Assembly (NCBI GenBank): GCA_020846005.1
Contig: JADLEQ010000025.1
Span: forward strand, 58,030-122,029
DNA length: 64,000 nt
Direction of reading: 5' to 3'
Source: Polyangiaceae bacterium
GTDB taxonomy: Bacteria; Myxococcota_A; Polyangia; Polyangiales; Polyangiaceae
Shown here: one piece after another, positions 37,014 to 46,468 of the stretch
Layout of the letters: each line of letters opens with the position of its first letter
Numbering within the stretch: the first letter of the stretch is position 1
Position numbers and translations under genes: made by a program
Notes under the pieces: model-generated
The model's database searches: none
Seen by the model: only the letters and a program-made list of their open reading frames with translations
Told to the model about the DNA's origin: nothing

Positions 37014-37640
37014 TCACGGCGCGAGCACGCCGACGGCCATCCCCCACGACTCCACGGCCCAGCGGGCGTCGCTCTCCGCCAGCCCCTGGACGTGGACGAG
37101 CTGGCCCACGAGGTACGTGATCCGCTCGGCGACCTCGCCCGTCTCCACGGCGCGCAGCAGCTCCTGCGGGACACCGAAACGCTGCGCCGCGACCAGCAGC
37201 GCGACTGCGCGCTGCCAATCGGTGCGGAGGAGGCGCTCCACGCGCGCCGGGTCTGCGCACAAGGTGAGGCCCTCGGTGCCGACGAGCCGCGCGAGCTCGT
37301 GGCGGGGCGAGCGCGGCCCGCGATCGGGGGTCGTCACGCGGCCGCTCAGGAGCTCGAGCCCCTCGCCCCACGAGGGCCGCGCCACGGTGTCTGACACCGG
37401 GGACGTGTCCGACGCGGCGGAGGGGGCCGGCGGCGCGACGGCGCCCGGCGCAGGCGGAGCGACGCCGAGCACCGTGCCGGGCGCGCGCGACGCGCGAAGG
37501 AGGCCGGGACCGATCCCGGACGAGGTGGGCATGGGGCCCGGCTCGTCGAGGCCCGCTGCGGCGCACGCCAGATCGCCGCCGCAGTGGCCGCATCGCCGCG
37601 ACGACGCGAGGTTCTTCGTGCCACAAGCGGGGCAGAACAT
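37014..37640 (-). CDS. Zinc-ribbon protein
   Basis: 208 residues. Residues 3-20 hold a four-cysteine ribbon, CPAC and CGHC. A Pro/Ala linker runs to about 90. The C-terminal 110 residues are helical and end in ESDARWAVESWGMAVGVL. That tail recurs in bacterial proteins that join a ribbon to other modules, but I cannot assign a function. Divergent from the lipoprotein at 37721. Confidence 0.65.
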   Translation of the reverse strand: MFCPACGTKNLASSRRCGHCGGDLACAAAGLDEPGPMPTSSGIGPGLLRASRAPGTVLGVAPPAPGAVAPPAPSAASDTSPVSDTVARPSWGEGLELLSGRVTTPDRGPRSPRHELARLVGTEGLTLCADPARVERLLRTDWQRAVALLVAAQRFGVPQELLRAVETGEVAERITYLVGQLVHVQGLAESDARWAVESWGMAVGVLAP

Positions 37641-37720
37641 GCGGCTCGGCCCAGCCTCTCACGGGACTCCGCGACGGACAACGTGTATCCTCGCCTCGCC
37701 GACGAAGGGCGAAGGAGCCG

Positions 37721-39145
37721 ATGATGGGCGAGCGAATGAGCCGGGGGCTACGGGGGACGATCGGCGCCGCCGTCCTCATCGCGGTGGCCTGCGGTGGAGG
37801 TGCGGGCGGCGGCGGTGCCGGTCCGGGTGACGCTGGCGGCGACGCGGGTGCAGCTGCCGGAGGCGCCGGGGCCGTCGCGGGCGCCGCGGGGGCGGGCGGC
37901 TCGTCGGGGAGCGCCGCGACCGGCGGGGGGTCAGGCGCCGGGGGCGCGGGTGGCGGCGGTGGCGGCGGCGCGTCCGGAGCGGGCGGCGCAGCGAGCTGCC
38001 TCGCGAGCGAGCTGCTCGCGTACCTCGGGCGCCCGCACGTGATGGTGGGCTTGTCCGGTGACGACGCGTCCGCCCGCGCGGCGCCGTTCGATCTCAGGTA
38101 CGTGTACCTCGCCGGCGCTTTCCCCGATGGTGGGCAGCCGTGCGCGAGCTGCGCGACCGGCTGCACCTCCGGCGGCACGAGCTGCGCGAACAGCGGCCCT
38201 GGCTGCGCGTGGTGGGGCTGCTGGCAGTGGGATCAGGATCCCCCGGGGGCCTATGCGAGGGACTTCTTCTCCAAGGTCGAGGCGGACGGCCAGATCCCGA
38301 TGATCACCTGGTACACGTTGCTCCATGCGAGCGGCGTCGGCGAGGGGCAGCCCGAGGTCGCGGTCGCGAACGACGTGGCCTTCATGACCGCCTACTTCGC
38401 CCAGTGGCGGTTCCTGCTCGAGCAGGTGGGCAGCACGAAGGCGCTCCTGCACCTCGAGCCCGACTTCTGGGGGTACGCCCAGCATGCGGGGGGGGATCCC
38501 GCGGCGATCCCGGCGGCGGTGGCGTCGGCGAACCCGACGGACTGCGGCGCGCTGCCGAACACCTTCGCGGGGCTCGGCCGGTGCCTGATCCGCATGGCGC
38601 GGGTCCACGCGCCGAGCGCTCGCGTGGGCCTCCACGGCTCCGGCTGGGGCACCGGCGTCGACGTCTTGCAGAACGACAGCGCGAGCCTCGACGTAGCGGG
38701 CGAGGCGCGCAAGCTCGCCGACTTCCTCGTCGCGCTGGGCGCGGCCGAGGGCGACTTCCTCGTCGTCGACCCGTCCGATCGCGACGCGGCCTGGTACGAG
38801 GCGCAGGGCCAGGACCGCTGGTGGGACGCCACGGGCCAGAGCCTGCCCGATTTCGATCAGGCGCTGGGCTGGGCGGCCGCGCTCGCGGAGCGGGCGCGCC
38901 TGCCGATCCTGTGGTGGCAGGTCCCGGTGGGGAACGCCTCGCTCCCGAACCAGCCGAACCAGTGGCAGGACAACCGCGTCGACTGGTTCTTCGCGCACCT
39001 GCCCGAGGTGGCCGCGGCCCACGGGATCGGCGTCGCCTACGGCGCCGGGCAGGGCGATCAGACGACGCCGGAGACCGACGGCGGCAACCTCATCGCGAAG
39101 GCGACCGCCTACCAGGCGTCCGGGCGCACCCCGGCCTGCCCCTGA
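37721..39145 (+). CDS. Secreted lipoprotein, glycoside-hydrolase-like barrel (unassigned)
   Basis: 474 residues. AAGGAG precedes the ATG pair at 37721. Lipobox IAVAC with C24, then about 70 residues of Gly/Ala/Ser linker. The mature domain has phrases such as [51 protein letters not shown] and [12 protein letters not shown], with conserved acidic residues at strand ends. This resembles a TIM-barrel hydrolase. A cysteine cluster ([15 protein letters not shown]) lies near the start. No family named with confidence. Confidence 0.7.
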   Translation: MMGERMSRGLRGTIGAAVLIAVACGGGAGGGGAGPGDAGGDAGAAAGGAGAVAGAAGAGGSSGSAATGGGSGAGGAGGGGGGGASGAGGAASCLASELLAYLGRPHVMVGLSGDDASARAAPFDLRYVYLAGAFPDGGQPCASCATGCTSGGTSCANSGPGCAWWGCWQWDQDPPGAYARDFFSKVEADGQIPMITWYTLLHASGVGEGQPEVAVANDVAFMTAYFAQWRFLLEQVGSTKALLHLEPDFWGYAQHAGGDPAAIPAAVASANPTDCGALPNTFAGLGRCLIRMARVHAPSARVGLHGSGWGTGVDVLQNDSASLDVAGEARKLADFLVALGAAEGDFLVVDPSDRDAAWYEAQGQDRWWDATGQSLPDFDQALGWAAALAERARLPILWWQVPVGNASLPNQPNQWQDNRVDWFFAHLPEVAAAHGIGVAYGAGQGDQTTPETDGGNLIAKATAYQASGRTPACP

Positions 39146-39384
39146 GCGGGCCCCGCGGAGTCGTTCGCGGGGCGGCGGCGCGTCGCTCGACGGACCACCA
39201 CGGCGCCGAGCGTACCCGCCGACACGAGGATCCAGCCCGACCAGAACATCGGCTCGGAGCGCGCGCCCGTCACCGTGACGATGCCCGCCGCGCCGACCGC
39301 GACCGCCGCCGCGTACCACCCGCCCGCGGAGTCCGGCGCCGGCATCGACCAGCGGACGCGGCGCCTGAAATCAACTTCTGCCAT
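39109..39384 (-). CDS. Small two-helix membrane protein
   Basis: 91 residues. A basic N-terminus ([12 protein letters not shown]) is followed by two hydrophobic segments, about 23-38 ([16 protein letters not shown]) and 47-63 ([17 protein letters not shown]), and then a basic tail. Overlaps the 3' end of the preceding convergent gene by 37 bp. No homologue recognised; it is short, so it is less certain to be a gene. Confidence 0.5.
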   Translation of the reverse strand: MAEVDFRRRVRWSMPAPDSAGGWYAAAVAVGAAGIVTVTGARSEPMFWSGWILVSAGTLGAVVVRRATRRRPANDSAGPAQGQAGVRPDAW

Positions 39385-39609
39385 GTCGGCTCGTCTCGCG
39401 GCGCCGCCGCACGTTACGCCTTCGCGCCGCGTCGACGTCGCCCCCCGCTGGTCGGCACGGTCCTTGCGGGGGCGGCTCGGCCCGCGGACGCGACGCCGAC
39501 CTTGCGCGCTCCGGACTCCGGGCCTATCCGACCGATCGGTAGACTCCAGAGCGCACCCGCCACTGGTCGGCCGGGGCGCTACCGGAGCCGTCGAGAGAGG
39601 TTCGAAGCC

Positions 39610-40803
39610 ATGGGCAAGGTCTACGTAGTCGGCGTCGGGATGACGAAGTTCGAGAAGCCGGGCGGTCGCGAGTGGGACTACCCCGACATGGTGAAGGAGG
39701 CCGGCACGAAGGCGTTCGCCGACGCGGGCCTCACCTACGCCGACATCCAGCAGGCCGCGGTCGGCTACTGCTACGGCGAGAGCACGAGCGGCGAGCGCGC
39801 GCTCTACGAGCTCGGGATCACGGGCATCCCCATCTACAACGTCAACAACAACTGTTCGACGGGCTCCACCGCGCTCTTCCTCGCCAAGCAGCTCGTGGAG
39901 GGCGGGATCGCGGACTGCGCCCTCGCCGTCGGCTTCGAGAAGATGGAGAAGGGCTCGCTCGGCGCCAAGTACATGGACCGCGTGAACCCGATGGACAAGC
40001 ACATGATGCTCATGATGTCCCTCCGCGAGTTCGCGCCGGCGCCGCCCGCGCCCCAGATGTTCGGCAACGCCGGGCGCGAGCACATGGACAGGTACGGCAC
40101 CACGCGCGAGCAGTTCGCCAAGATCGGGTGGAAGAACCACAAGCACTCGGTGAACAACCCCTACTCGCAGTTCCAGGACGAGTACTCGCTGGAGGACGTG
40201 CTCAACGCGAAGGTGGTCTACGATCCCCTGACCAAGCTCCAGTGCTGCCCCACGAGCGACGGCGCGGGCGCGGCGATCCTCGCGAGCGAGCGCTTCGTCA
40301 AGGAGCGGGGCCTCGAGAAGACGGCGGTCGAGATCGCCGGCATGGCGATGTCGACCGATCTCCCCAGCACCTTCGACGACAAGAGCTGCATCAAGATGGT
40401 CGGCTACGACATGAGCAAGCGCGCCGCCCACAAGGCGTACGAGCAGAGCGGGCTCGGCCCGGAGGACGTCCAGGTCGTCGAGCTGCACGACTGCTTCAGC
40501 GCCAACGAGCTCATCACCTACGAGGCGCTCGGGCTGTGTCCGGAGGGCAAGGGAGGCGAACTCATCGACTCCGGCGCGCTCACGTACGGCGGGCGCTGGG
40601 TGGTCAACCCGTCTGGCGGGCTCATCTCCAAGGGGCACCCGCTGGGCGCCACTGGCCTCGCGCAGTGCGCGGAGATGAACTGGCAGCTCCGTGGCCTCGC
40701 CGACAAGCGCCAGGTGTCCGGCGTGAAGGCCGCGCTCCAGCACAACCTCGGCCTGGGTGGCGCGGCGGTGGTCACCGTCTACCGGAAGGCCAGCTTCGCC
40801 TGA
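39610..40803 (+). CDS. SCPx-type thiolase (acetyl-CoA acyltransferase family)
   Basis: 397 residues from the ATG at 39610. The nucleophilic cysteine is C82 in NNNCSTGS. The C-terminal catalytic region shows [11 protein letters not shown] and [14 protein letters not shown]. These are the SCP-x/lipid-transfer thiolase forms rather than FadA/AtoB forms. Likely cleaves 3-ketoacyl-CoA of branched or sterol-like chains. No SCP2 domain is fused here. Stands alone 225 bp from the divergent small membrane gene. Confidence 0.92.
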   Translation: MGKVYVVGVGMTKFEKPGGREWDYPDMVKEAGTKAFADAGLTYADIQQAAVGYCYGESTSGERALYELGITGIPIYNVNNNCSTGSTALFLAKQLVEGGIADCALAVGFEKMEKGSLGAKYMDRVNPMDKHMMLMMSLREFAPAPPAPQMFGNAGREHMDRYGTTREQFAKIGWKNHKHSVNNPYSQFQDEYSLEDVLNAKVVYDPLTKLQCCPTSDGAGAAILASERFVKERGLEKTAVEIAGMAMSTDLPSTFDDKSCIKMVGYDMSKRAAHKAYEQSGLGPEDVQVVELHDCFSANELITYEALGLCPEGKGGELIDSGALTYGGRWVVNPSGGLISKGHPLGATGLAQCAEMNWQLRGLADKRQVSGVKAALQHNLGLGGAAVVTVYRKASFA

Positions 40804-40867
40804 GCGTGTCGCCCCGATCAGCGCGCCGGCTTGAGCCGAATCGACCTCCCGTGCGTCCAACCTGTCG

Positions 40868-41428
40868 ATGACGAGAGCCCGCGCGCTGGTCGCCTGCCTG
40901 GCCTGTGTGGCCGCCGCCGCTTGCGCTGGCGCGCGCCACGAGCCGGCCGCGGCCCCGCCGGCCGCCGAGGAGCCCTCGCGCGACGAGCTGCTGCGAGCAC
41001 CTTCGTCGCCCGAGGGAGCGCCGGCCGAGATCGCCTCTCTGGAGGAGGCCGAGGCGCTGTTCGCGGAGGCCCTGGTCGCGCTCGGCGGGCCGCGGGCGCC
41101 TGCCGGGCGGCCCGAGCCGGCCGTCGGGGGCGGCGCAGGCGGGCCGGCCCCGAGTCCACCTCCAGCCAGCGCGCCCCCGGCGGATCGATCGTCGCCGAAG
41201 CGCGCGGCATCCGGCGCCGAGGCGCCCCCGAGCGCGGGGGACGCCGAGGAGAAGTCGGCGGCGCCCGACTGCAAGGCGGCGTGCCAGGCGTTTGCGTCGC
41301 TCGAGCGCGCGGTCGAGGCGATTTGCCGCCTCGCTGGAGATCCGTCGGAGCGCTGCGAGCGGGCGCGCCGCGTCCGCGAGGAGAAGTCGGCGCAGGTCGC
41401 GGCGTGCGAGTGCGCGCGGCGCCCCTGA
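40868..41428 (+). CDS. Lipoprotein of unknown function
   Basis: 186 residues. Lipobox AAAAC with C19. An acidic segment ASLEEAEALFAEALVALGG is followed by a Pro/Ala linker and a C-terminal segment of about 50 residues with paired cysteines (DCKAACQAF, ICRLAG, RCERA, ACECARRP). This suggests a small disulfide-bonded helical hairpin. Similar Cys-hairpin lipoproteins are common in myxobacteria; function unknown. Confidence 0.7.
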   Translation: MTRARALVACLACVAAAACAGARHEPAAAPPAAEEPSRDELLRAPSSPEGAPAEIASLEEAEALFAEALVALGGPRAPAGRPEPAVGGGAGGPAPSPPPASAPPADRSSPKRAASGAEAPPSAGDAEEKSAAPDCKAACQAFASLERAVEAICRLAGDPSERCERARRVREEKSAQVAACECARRP

Positions 41429-41555
41429 GCGGGCGGCCCCCTCGCGCGTCGGCGGGCCAAGGCCCGGCGGCGTCCGCGTGTCCCAGCCGGTGCCTCGGGT
41501 CACGGCGGCGCGCGCGACGTGGCGCGCGCTCGACCGTGCCGGGCCGGAGATCCCC

Positions 41556-41816
41556 ATGCGCCCCTTCCGTCCGCTCGCGTCGCTCGCCGCCCTCGCCGTC
41601 GTCGCCGCCCCATCGCTCGCGCTCGCCGAGGTCGAGCGGGCCGAGCACCACCAGGACGGCTCGATCTACAAGTTCCGCGACGACCTGATGAGCTCGCCGT
41701 CGACGCAGCCGCAGGCGGCGACGATCCGCGTCCTCGGCAGGGGGTACCGCTCCAACCTGCTGCGCCCGCGGACGCACTGGGTGTCGCGGCTCTTCGCGTC
41801 TGTCGAGCACCTCTGA
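41556..41816 (+). CDS. Small secreted protein, unknown
   Basis: 86 residues from the ATG at 41556. Signal peptide with the cleavage site ALA before EVERAEHHQDG. The mature part of about 60 residues (IYKFRDDLMSSP, RGYRSNLLRPRTHWVSRLF) is basic, with no recognised domain. Lies 127 bp after the previous lipoprotein gene. Confidence 0.6.
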   Translation: MRPFRPLASLAALAVVAAPSLALAEVERAEHHQDGSIYKFRDDLMSSPSTQPQAATIRVLGRGYRSNLLRPRTHWVSRLFASVEHL

Positions 41817-41912
41817 CGGATCGCGGCGAGGCGGTCGCGGGGCGGCTCCGGTCCGCGGGGGGGACCCTCGGGGGGGGCGGCTCCATCGCCGCAGGGCGAT
41901 TGCCCCGCGCCG

Positions 41913-43403
41913 TCAGTACCCCTGCAGCTCCATCGAGGACGCGTTGGCGTCCAGCGCGCTCGCGCGGCTCGCGCGGGGGCGGTCCGCGGCCGGCGCAGCG
42001 GCCGCCGCCGCCGCAGACTTGCGCGCCTTCCCCATCGTGGAGGCCCGACGCTCCAGGCGCTCTCGCTCCACGGCGTCGTCGGTGGCGCTCGCCTGCTCGC
42101 GCAGGCGGTGCTCGGCGCGCTCGAGCTCCCGCTGCGCGGCCTCGAGGTCGCCGCTGCCTGCGCGCGCGGCGGCGGTCGCGGCCCACTCGGCGGCGTCCTG
42201 TGTCGCCAGGACGGACTCCGCGCGCGGCACGCGCCGCGCGGCGACCGCGGCGGCGTCGTCCGTCGTCACCGTACGCACGGCGACCTCCTGCACGCGCGGG
42301 AGCGCGCCGTCCGTCAGGTCGGTGAAGTGGAGGCGCGCGGACAGCACGGGCTGCACGACGCCGGGCCCGCGCTCGGGCAGCCGCACGCGCACGGACAGCT
42401 CCCGAGACTGCCCTGCGTACAGCGCGCCGAGCGGCACGCGCCACCCGGCGCCGCTGCGCTGCGCGCGCGCGCCGATCACGCCCTCCACGTGGACGCCCGG
42501 CGCCGGGACGAGCTCCACGTACGCGTCCGCCGCGATCGTCCTCTCGAGCACGCGCAGCTCCTCCGTCACCACGGACGCGAAGGAGGTCGAGTGCTCGAGG
42601 TGGTAGAAGCGGCCGCTCGATCGCACGGCGATCTCGTTCAGCGTGAGCTCGTCGTAGTCGAGCCCGACGCCGAGCGCGGTGACCTGCGTCCCGCGCGCCA
42701 TGCCGTCCTCGGCGAGCAGCCCGAGCGCGGTCGGCGAGCTCGGACCGACGGTGGCGCGCCCATCGGAGACGAGCACCACGCGCCGGAGCGGGTGTGTCGC
42801 CGGCGCGCGGCTCGCGTACCACACGGCCGTCCGCAGCCCGTCGTGGAGGTTCGTGTCGCCCGCGGCGCGCAGGCCCCCGATCGCGCGTTCGACCTCGCCC
42901 CGCGAGCGGTCGTCCAGCAGCGTCGGCGGGACGATCTCGCGCACCGTGGTGTCGAAGGCGATCACGCTCACCACGTCGCCGTCGTGCATCGCGCGCGCCA
43001 GGGCGCGCGCCGCCTGGCGCGCGTGCGCGATCTTGTCCCCTTGCATCGAGCCCGAGGTGTCGATCACGAGGGCCGTCGCCGTCGGGACGTGCTCGGGGGG
43101 CCGGGCATCCGGGACATCGATCCAGACCGCGACGCGCTGGTCCGACGACCGCGTGAGCGACAGCGCGCTCGCCGTCGACGCGCCGAGCCACGGCGGCTCG
43201 GCGCGCGGGCGCGCTCGCGCAGATGGCTCGGCGCTCGCGCCCGGCTCGGCCGGCGCTGGATCCACGGCGACCAGCGCGGGACCGGCCGGCTGGCGCGTGT
43301 CTGCTGCCTCCGTCGCCCCGGGGCTCGCGGCGCGCGCTCCCGCGTGCTGGCCGCCACAGGCCGTCACCACCACGCAACCCACCGCGAACCAGGAGCGTCG
43401 CAT
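41913..43403 (-). CDS. VWA-domain lipoprotein
   Basis: 496 residues. Lipobox VVTAC with C16. Residues about 105-290 are a von Willebrand factor A domain with an intact MIDAS motif DTSGS, plus AGDTNLHDGL and LVSDGRAT. A beta-rich VIT/YfbK-like region follows, then a C-terminal helical Ala-rich tail. Resembles YfbK-type membrane-anchored VWA proteins that mediate metal-dependent protein contacts. No MoxR ATPase is adjacent. Confidence 0.85.
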   Translation of the reverse strand: MRRSWFAVGCVVVTACGGQHAGARAASPGATEAADTRQPAGPALVAVDPAPAEPGASAEPSARARPRAEPPWLGASTASALSLTRSSDQRVAVWIDVPDARPPEHVPTATALVIDTSGSMQGDKIAHARQAARALARAMHDGDVVSVIAFDTTVREIVPPTLLDDRSRGEVERAIGGLRAAGDTNLHDGLRTAVWYASRAPATHPLRRVVLVSDGRATVGPSSPTALGLLAEDGMARGTQVTALGVGLDYDELTLNEIAVRSSGRFYHLEHSTSFASVVTEELRVLERTIAADAYVELVPAPGVHVEGVIGARAQRSGAGWRVPLGALYAGQSRELSVRVRLPERGPGVVQPVLSARLHFTDLTDGALPRVQEVAVRTVTTDDAAAVAARRVPRAESVLATQDAAEWAATAAARAGSGDLEAAQRELERAEHRLREQASATDDAVERERLERRASTMGKARKSAAAAAAAPAADRPRASRASALDANASSMELQGY

Positions 43404-43523
43404 CTCGTTCCTTCCGACGCCGCCGCTCGTGGCGGGCGCCGGCCGTTCCTACGCACGACGCCGGCGATGGATCTGACCCGCGGGCGGGGGCGCGCCGCCC
43501 ACCGCTCGCGCCGCGCCCGGCGC

Positions 43524-45065
43524 TCACGCTGGGGGCGCCGGGCGGGCCGCCGCGTCCGCCCTGGTCCGCTCCTCGAGCGCGTCGAGCAGCCCCTCGGCGG
43601 TGTAGCTGCGCGCGGTCACATCGACGCGGAGGCCGCGTTCGGCCGCCGCGCGCTCGGTGACGGGGCCGATGCAGGCGATCTGCAGCGGGTGGAGCAGGCC
43701 CAGCGCTCGGTCCCCCAGCGCATCCATCGTCGCTGTGACCGTGGAGGTAGAGGTGAAAAGGCAGGTGTCCACGCGGCCGCCCGCGAGCAGCTCGGCCAGC
43801 GCGGCGGCGCGCTCCGCGCCGAGGGGGCGGGTCTCGTAGGCTGCGACCACGTCCACCTGGAGTCCGGCGCCGCGCAAGGTGTCCGGCAGCGCCTCTCGCG
43901 CGACTCGGGCGCGCGGGAGGAGCACCGGACCGGCCGCGTCGGCGGCGAGCAGGCTGCGCGCGAGCCCCTCGCCCACGAACTCGTCGGCGACGACGTCCGC
44001 GCGCAGCCCTCGGGCGGTGAGCGCGGCGGCGGTGCGGGGCCCGATCGCGCCGATCCGCGCCCGTCCGAAGGCGCGTGCGTCGCGACCCAGCCGATCGAGC
44101 TCGGCGAAGCTCCGGTCGACGCCGTTCGCGCTCGTGAACAGCACCCACGCGTAGCGATCGAGCGCCGCCATCGCCTCGCGAAAAGGCCCCGGGTCGGGCG
44201 GGTCGTGGAGCTCGATGACGGGGAACACCACGGGCGCCGCGCCGCGCGCGCGGACGGCGCGAGCGGTCTCCGCGGCCTGGTGCTCCGGCCGAGGGACGAG
44301 AACGCGGCGGCCGAACAACGGTCGCGAGTCGAACCACCGATGGCGCTCGCGGAGCCCGACGACCTCGCCGACGAATACGACCGCCGGGCTGCCGATGCCG
44401 GCTGCGCGCGCCCGCGCCGGCAGCTCGTGGAGCGGAGCGACGACCACCCTCTGCCGCGGCGTCGTCGCCCACTCCACGATCGCCGCCGGCGTCCCGGGCG
44501 CCCGCCCTCCCTCGACGAGCGCGGCGGCGATCTCCTCGAGCCGGTGCGTGCCCATCAATATGCAGACGGTGTCGACCGCGCTGCCCAGCTTGCGGATGCG
44601 CTCCGACGACCACTCGGTGCCGGAGCGCTCCTTCCCGGTGACGATCGCCAGGCTCGACGAGAGCTCGAGGTGCGTGAGCGGGATGCCGGCGTACGCCGCG
44701 GCCGCCAGCGGGGAGGGCACGCCCGGCACGATCTCGAACGGGATCCCGGCGCCAGCGAGGGCCGACACCTCCTCGCACGCACGACCGAAGAGGGTCGGAT
44801 CTCCGCCCTTCAGGCGGACGACGCGCCTCCCTTTCCGGGCGTGCTCCAGGAGCGCGTCGCGGATCTCGGCCTGCGGGGTGCTCTCCGAGCCGAAGCGTTT
44901 GCCGACCGAGCGCAGCTCGGCGCGGGGGCAGAGCTCGAGCAGCTCGGGTGCCACGAGTGAGTCGTACAGGACGACGTCAGCCGCGCCGAGCACCTCGCGC
45001 GCTCGCGCGGTGATCAGGCCCGGGTCACCGGGCCCGCCGCCGACCAGCCAGACCTTGCCGAACAC
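43524..45065 (-). CDS. Uroporphyrinogen-III C-methyltransferase / uroporphyrinogen-III synthase fusion (CobA-HemD)
   Basis: 513 residues from the GTG at 45065 (VFGKVWLVGGGPGDPG). An ATG at 45281 in the same frame would add 72 residues read from tandem repeats and is less likely. Residues 1-245: SUMT with GGGPGDPGL, RLKGGDPTLFGR and PGVPSPLAAAAYAGIPLTH. Residues about 255-500: HemD with LVPRPEHQAAETA, VLFTSANGVDR and TSTSTV. Makes uroporphyrinogen III and methylates it towards sirohaem or cobalamin. A TAGGCT box lies 7 nt upstream. Confidence 0.93.
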   Translation of the reverse strand: MFGKVWLVGGGPGDPGLITARAREVLGAADVVLYDSLVAPELLELCPRAELRSVGKRFGSESTPQAEIRDALLEHARKGRRVVRLKGGDPTLFGRACEEVSALAGAGIPFEIVPGVPSPLAAAAYAGIPLTHLELSSSLAIVTGKERSGTEWSSERIRKLGSAVDTVCILMGTHRLEEIAAALVEGGRAPGTPAAIVEWATTPRQRVVVAPLHELPARARAAGIGSPAVVFVGEVVGLRERHRWFDSRPLFGRRVLVPRPEHQAAETARAVRARGAAPVVFPVIELHDPPDPGPFREAMAALDRYAWVLFTSANGVDRSFAELDRLGRDARAFGRARIGAIGPRTAAALTARGLRADVVADEFVGEGLARSLLAADAAGPVLLPRARVAREALPDTLRGAGLQVDVVAAYETRPLGAERAAALAELLAGGRVDTCLFTSTSTVTATMDALGDRALGLLHPLQIACIGPVTERAAAERGLRVDVTARSYTAEGLLDALEERTRADAAARPAPPA

Positions 45066-45072
45066 GTCGCGC

Positions 45073-45078
45073 AGCCTA
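45073..45078 (-). promoter_or_regulatory. -10-like box for cobA-hemD
   Basis: On the minus strand TAGGCT ends 7 nt before the GTG at 45065. This supports that start and a leaderless mRNA. Confidence 0.4.
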
Positions 45079-45100
45079 GCGCGCGACGACGCCGACGGGG

Positions 45101-45200
45101 GTCGCGCGGCGCACGGCCGCGGGGCGAGGGGTCGCGCGGCGCGCGGCCGCGGGGCGAGGGGTCGCGCGGCGCACGGCCGCGGGGCGGGGGGTCGCGTGGC
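45101..45200. repeat. 30-bp direct repeats upstream of cobA-hemD
   Basis: Three full contiguous units of 30 bp start at 45101, 45131 and 45161 (each GTCGCGCGGCGC...GGGGCGAGGG with one or two changes), plus 10 bp of a fourth. There is no unique spacer, so this is not CRISPR. In the cobA frame each unit would encode PLAPRPCAAR-like decapeptides. Confidence 0.85.
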
Positions 45201-45295
45201 GGCCCGCGCGTCAAGCGCTTGGCGCGCCGCGCGGGCGGCGGGCGACCCAGGCGCGCGATCTGCCGGGAACGATTTTCGCATGGTCGCGGGCGCCG

Positions 45296-45592
45296 ATGGC
45301 CGCAGCCGACCCGACCCGTGTAGGCCCCGAGCATCTCGCGCTCACTGAGCGGATCCTGGCGCTGCTGCGCGCGCTCGACGACCCGCTGGTCGGCAATGAC
45401 ACCATCGAGCGGCACGTGGCCGGGATCCCGGTGCTGGCGGCCCGCTGCGTGCGGCGCGCGAGCCGCCTGCAGGTGCTGCCGCTCGGCCAGGCGCTGGCGC
45501 GGATCGGCAACCGCGGGCTCGAAGGCGTCCTGCTCGAGCTGCTCGAGGATCTCACGGTCCTGAAAGCGGAGCAGCCGGACCACCACCCGTGA
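45296..45592 (+). CDS. Small HDOD-like protein (hypothetical)
   Basis: 98 residues. The helical pattern GIPVLAARCVRRASR followed by LPLGQALARIGNRGLEGVLLELL resembles part of an HDOD domain, but the family is normally about 200 residues. It is either a shortened variant or unrelated. Divergent from cobA-hemD, across the 30-bp repeats. Confidence 0.5.
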   Translation: MAAADPTRVGPEHLALTERILALLRALDDPLVGNDTIERHVAGIPVLAARCVRRASRLQVLPLGQALARIGNRGLEGVLLELLEDLTVLKAEQPDHHP

Positions 45593-45625
45593 GCAGGGCA
45601 GCCACGCCGGGGCGGGCGCGCCGGC

Positions 45626-45889
45626 TCACGTCACGTCGCGGCTCCCCTCCCACGCGGCCCAGCTGGCCACTCCCGCCGCGGTGAGCAGGAGCGGCCACGG
45701 GGCGCTCCCGATCGGGCAGGCGCCCGTCTCGCACGACGCGATGGCGACCAGCGCGCTCACGCCGTACGCGCCGCCACCGGCCAGCAGGGCCGCCGCGCCG
45801 GAGATCGCGACGCGCCGCGCCGCGCGTCCGCCGAGGGCCTCGGCGCGCGCGACGGAGCCGAGCCGGCGGAGCGGGGACACCCGGGTCAT
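45626..45889 (-). CDS. Small membrane protein, unknown
   Basis: 87 residues from MTRVSPLRRLG; a longer frame begins at 45973. Two hydrophobic segments, VAISGAAALLAGGGAYGVSALVAIA and WPLLLTAAGVASWAAW (the first given only in part), flank a short loop with two cysteines (CETGACPIG). No family recognised. Confidence 0.45.
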   Translation of the reverse strand: MTRVSPLRRLGSVARAEALGGRAARRVAISGAAALLAGGGAYGVSALVAIASCETGACPIGSAPWPLLLTAAGVASWAAWEGSRDVT

Positions 45890-45995
45890 GACGGTCCGAG
45901 CCTGGCCCGCCCGGAAGGGGTCGCGGGCGGCTCCGGCGGCGCCCCCTCGTGGGACGGCCGCGGCGCGCGTCATTGCCCTCGCCGAGACCTCGGCC

Positions 45996-46001
45996 TAGAC
46001 C
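45996..46001 (+). promoter_or_regulatory. -10-like box for ridA
   Basis: TAGACC ends 7 nt before the GTG at 46009, and no ribosome site is present. Confidence 0.35.
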
Positions 46002-46008
46002 CGCCCGC

Positions 46009-46422
46009 GTGGCGACGCTGGAACGAGTGGACGTGCCCGAGTGGCCGCGTCCGAAGGGCTATTCGAACGGGATGCTGACGGCCGGCGAGGGGGAGCGCCT
46101 CCTCTTCGTCGCGGGGCAGGTGGGCTGGATCGACGAGAAGGTGCCGACCTCCGATTTCGCGGAGCAGTTCGCGCTCGCGCTCGACAACGTGCTCGCCGTC
46201 GTGCGGCGCGCGGGCGGCGAACCGGCGGACATCGCGCGGATGACGGTCTTCGTCACGGACATCCCGGGGTACCGGGACGCGCAGCGGCGGCTCGGCGAGA
46301 TCTGGAGGGAGAAGATGGGGCGCCACTACCCAGTGATGTCGCTCCTCGGCATCCAGGAGCTCGTCGAGGACGGCGCCAAGGTCGAGATCGAGGCCACCGC
46401 GGTGCTGCCGAAGCAGCGCTGA
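46009..46422 (+). CDS. RidA-family (YjgF) enamine/imine deaminase-like protein
   Basis: 137 residues from the GTG at 46009 (VATLERVDVPEW). YSNGMLTAGEGERLLFVAGQVG, in part, then FALALDNVLAVVRRAGG, MTVFVTDI and KVEIEATAVLP match the RidA trimer fold. The usual C-terminal arginine of the IARVE motif is not obvious: here VEIEATAV follows, so deaminase activity is uncertain and it may belong to a Rid subgroup. Cytoplasmic. Confidence 0.85.
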   Translation: MATLERVDVPEWPRPKGYSNGMLTAGEGERLLFVAGQVGWIDEKVPTSDFAEQFALALDNVLAVVRRAGGEPADIARMTVFVTDIPGYRDAQRRLGEIWREKMGRHYPVMSLLGIQELVEDGAKVEIEATAVLPKQR

Positions 46423-46468
46423 GGTCGCGCGCAGCCCCACGTCGCGTGCAGCGCGTGGCGGCGGGGGC

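Noticed and set aside
45101..45200. Regular 30-bp repeats considered as a CRISPR array
   Set aside because: The units are contiguous with no unique spacers, and no cas genes are present.
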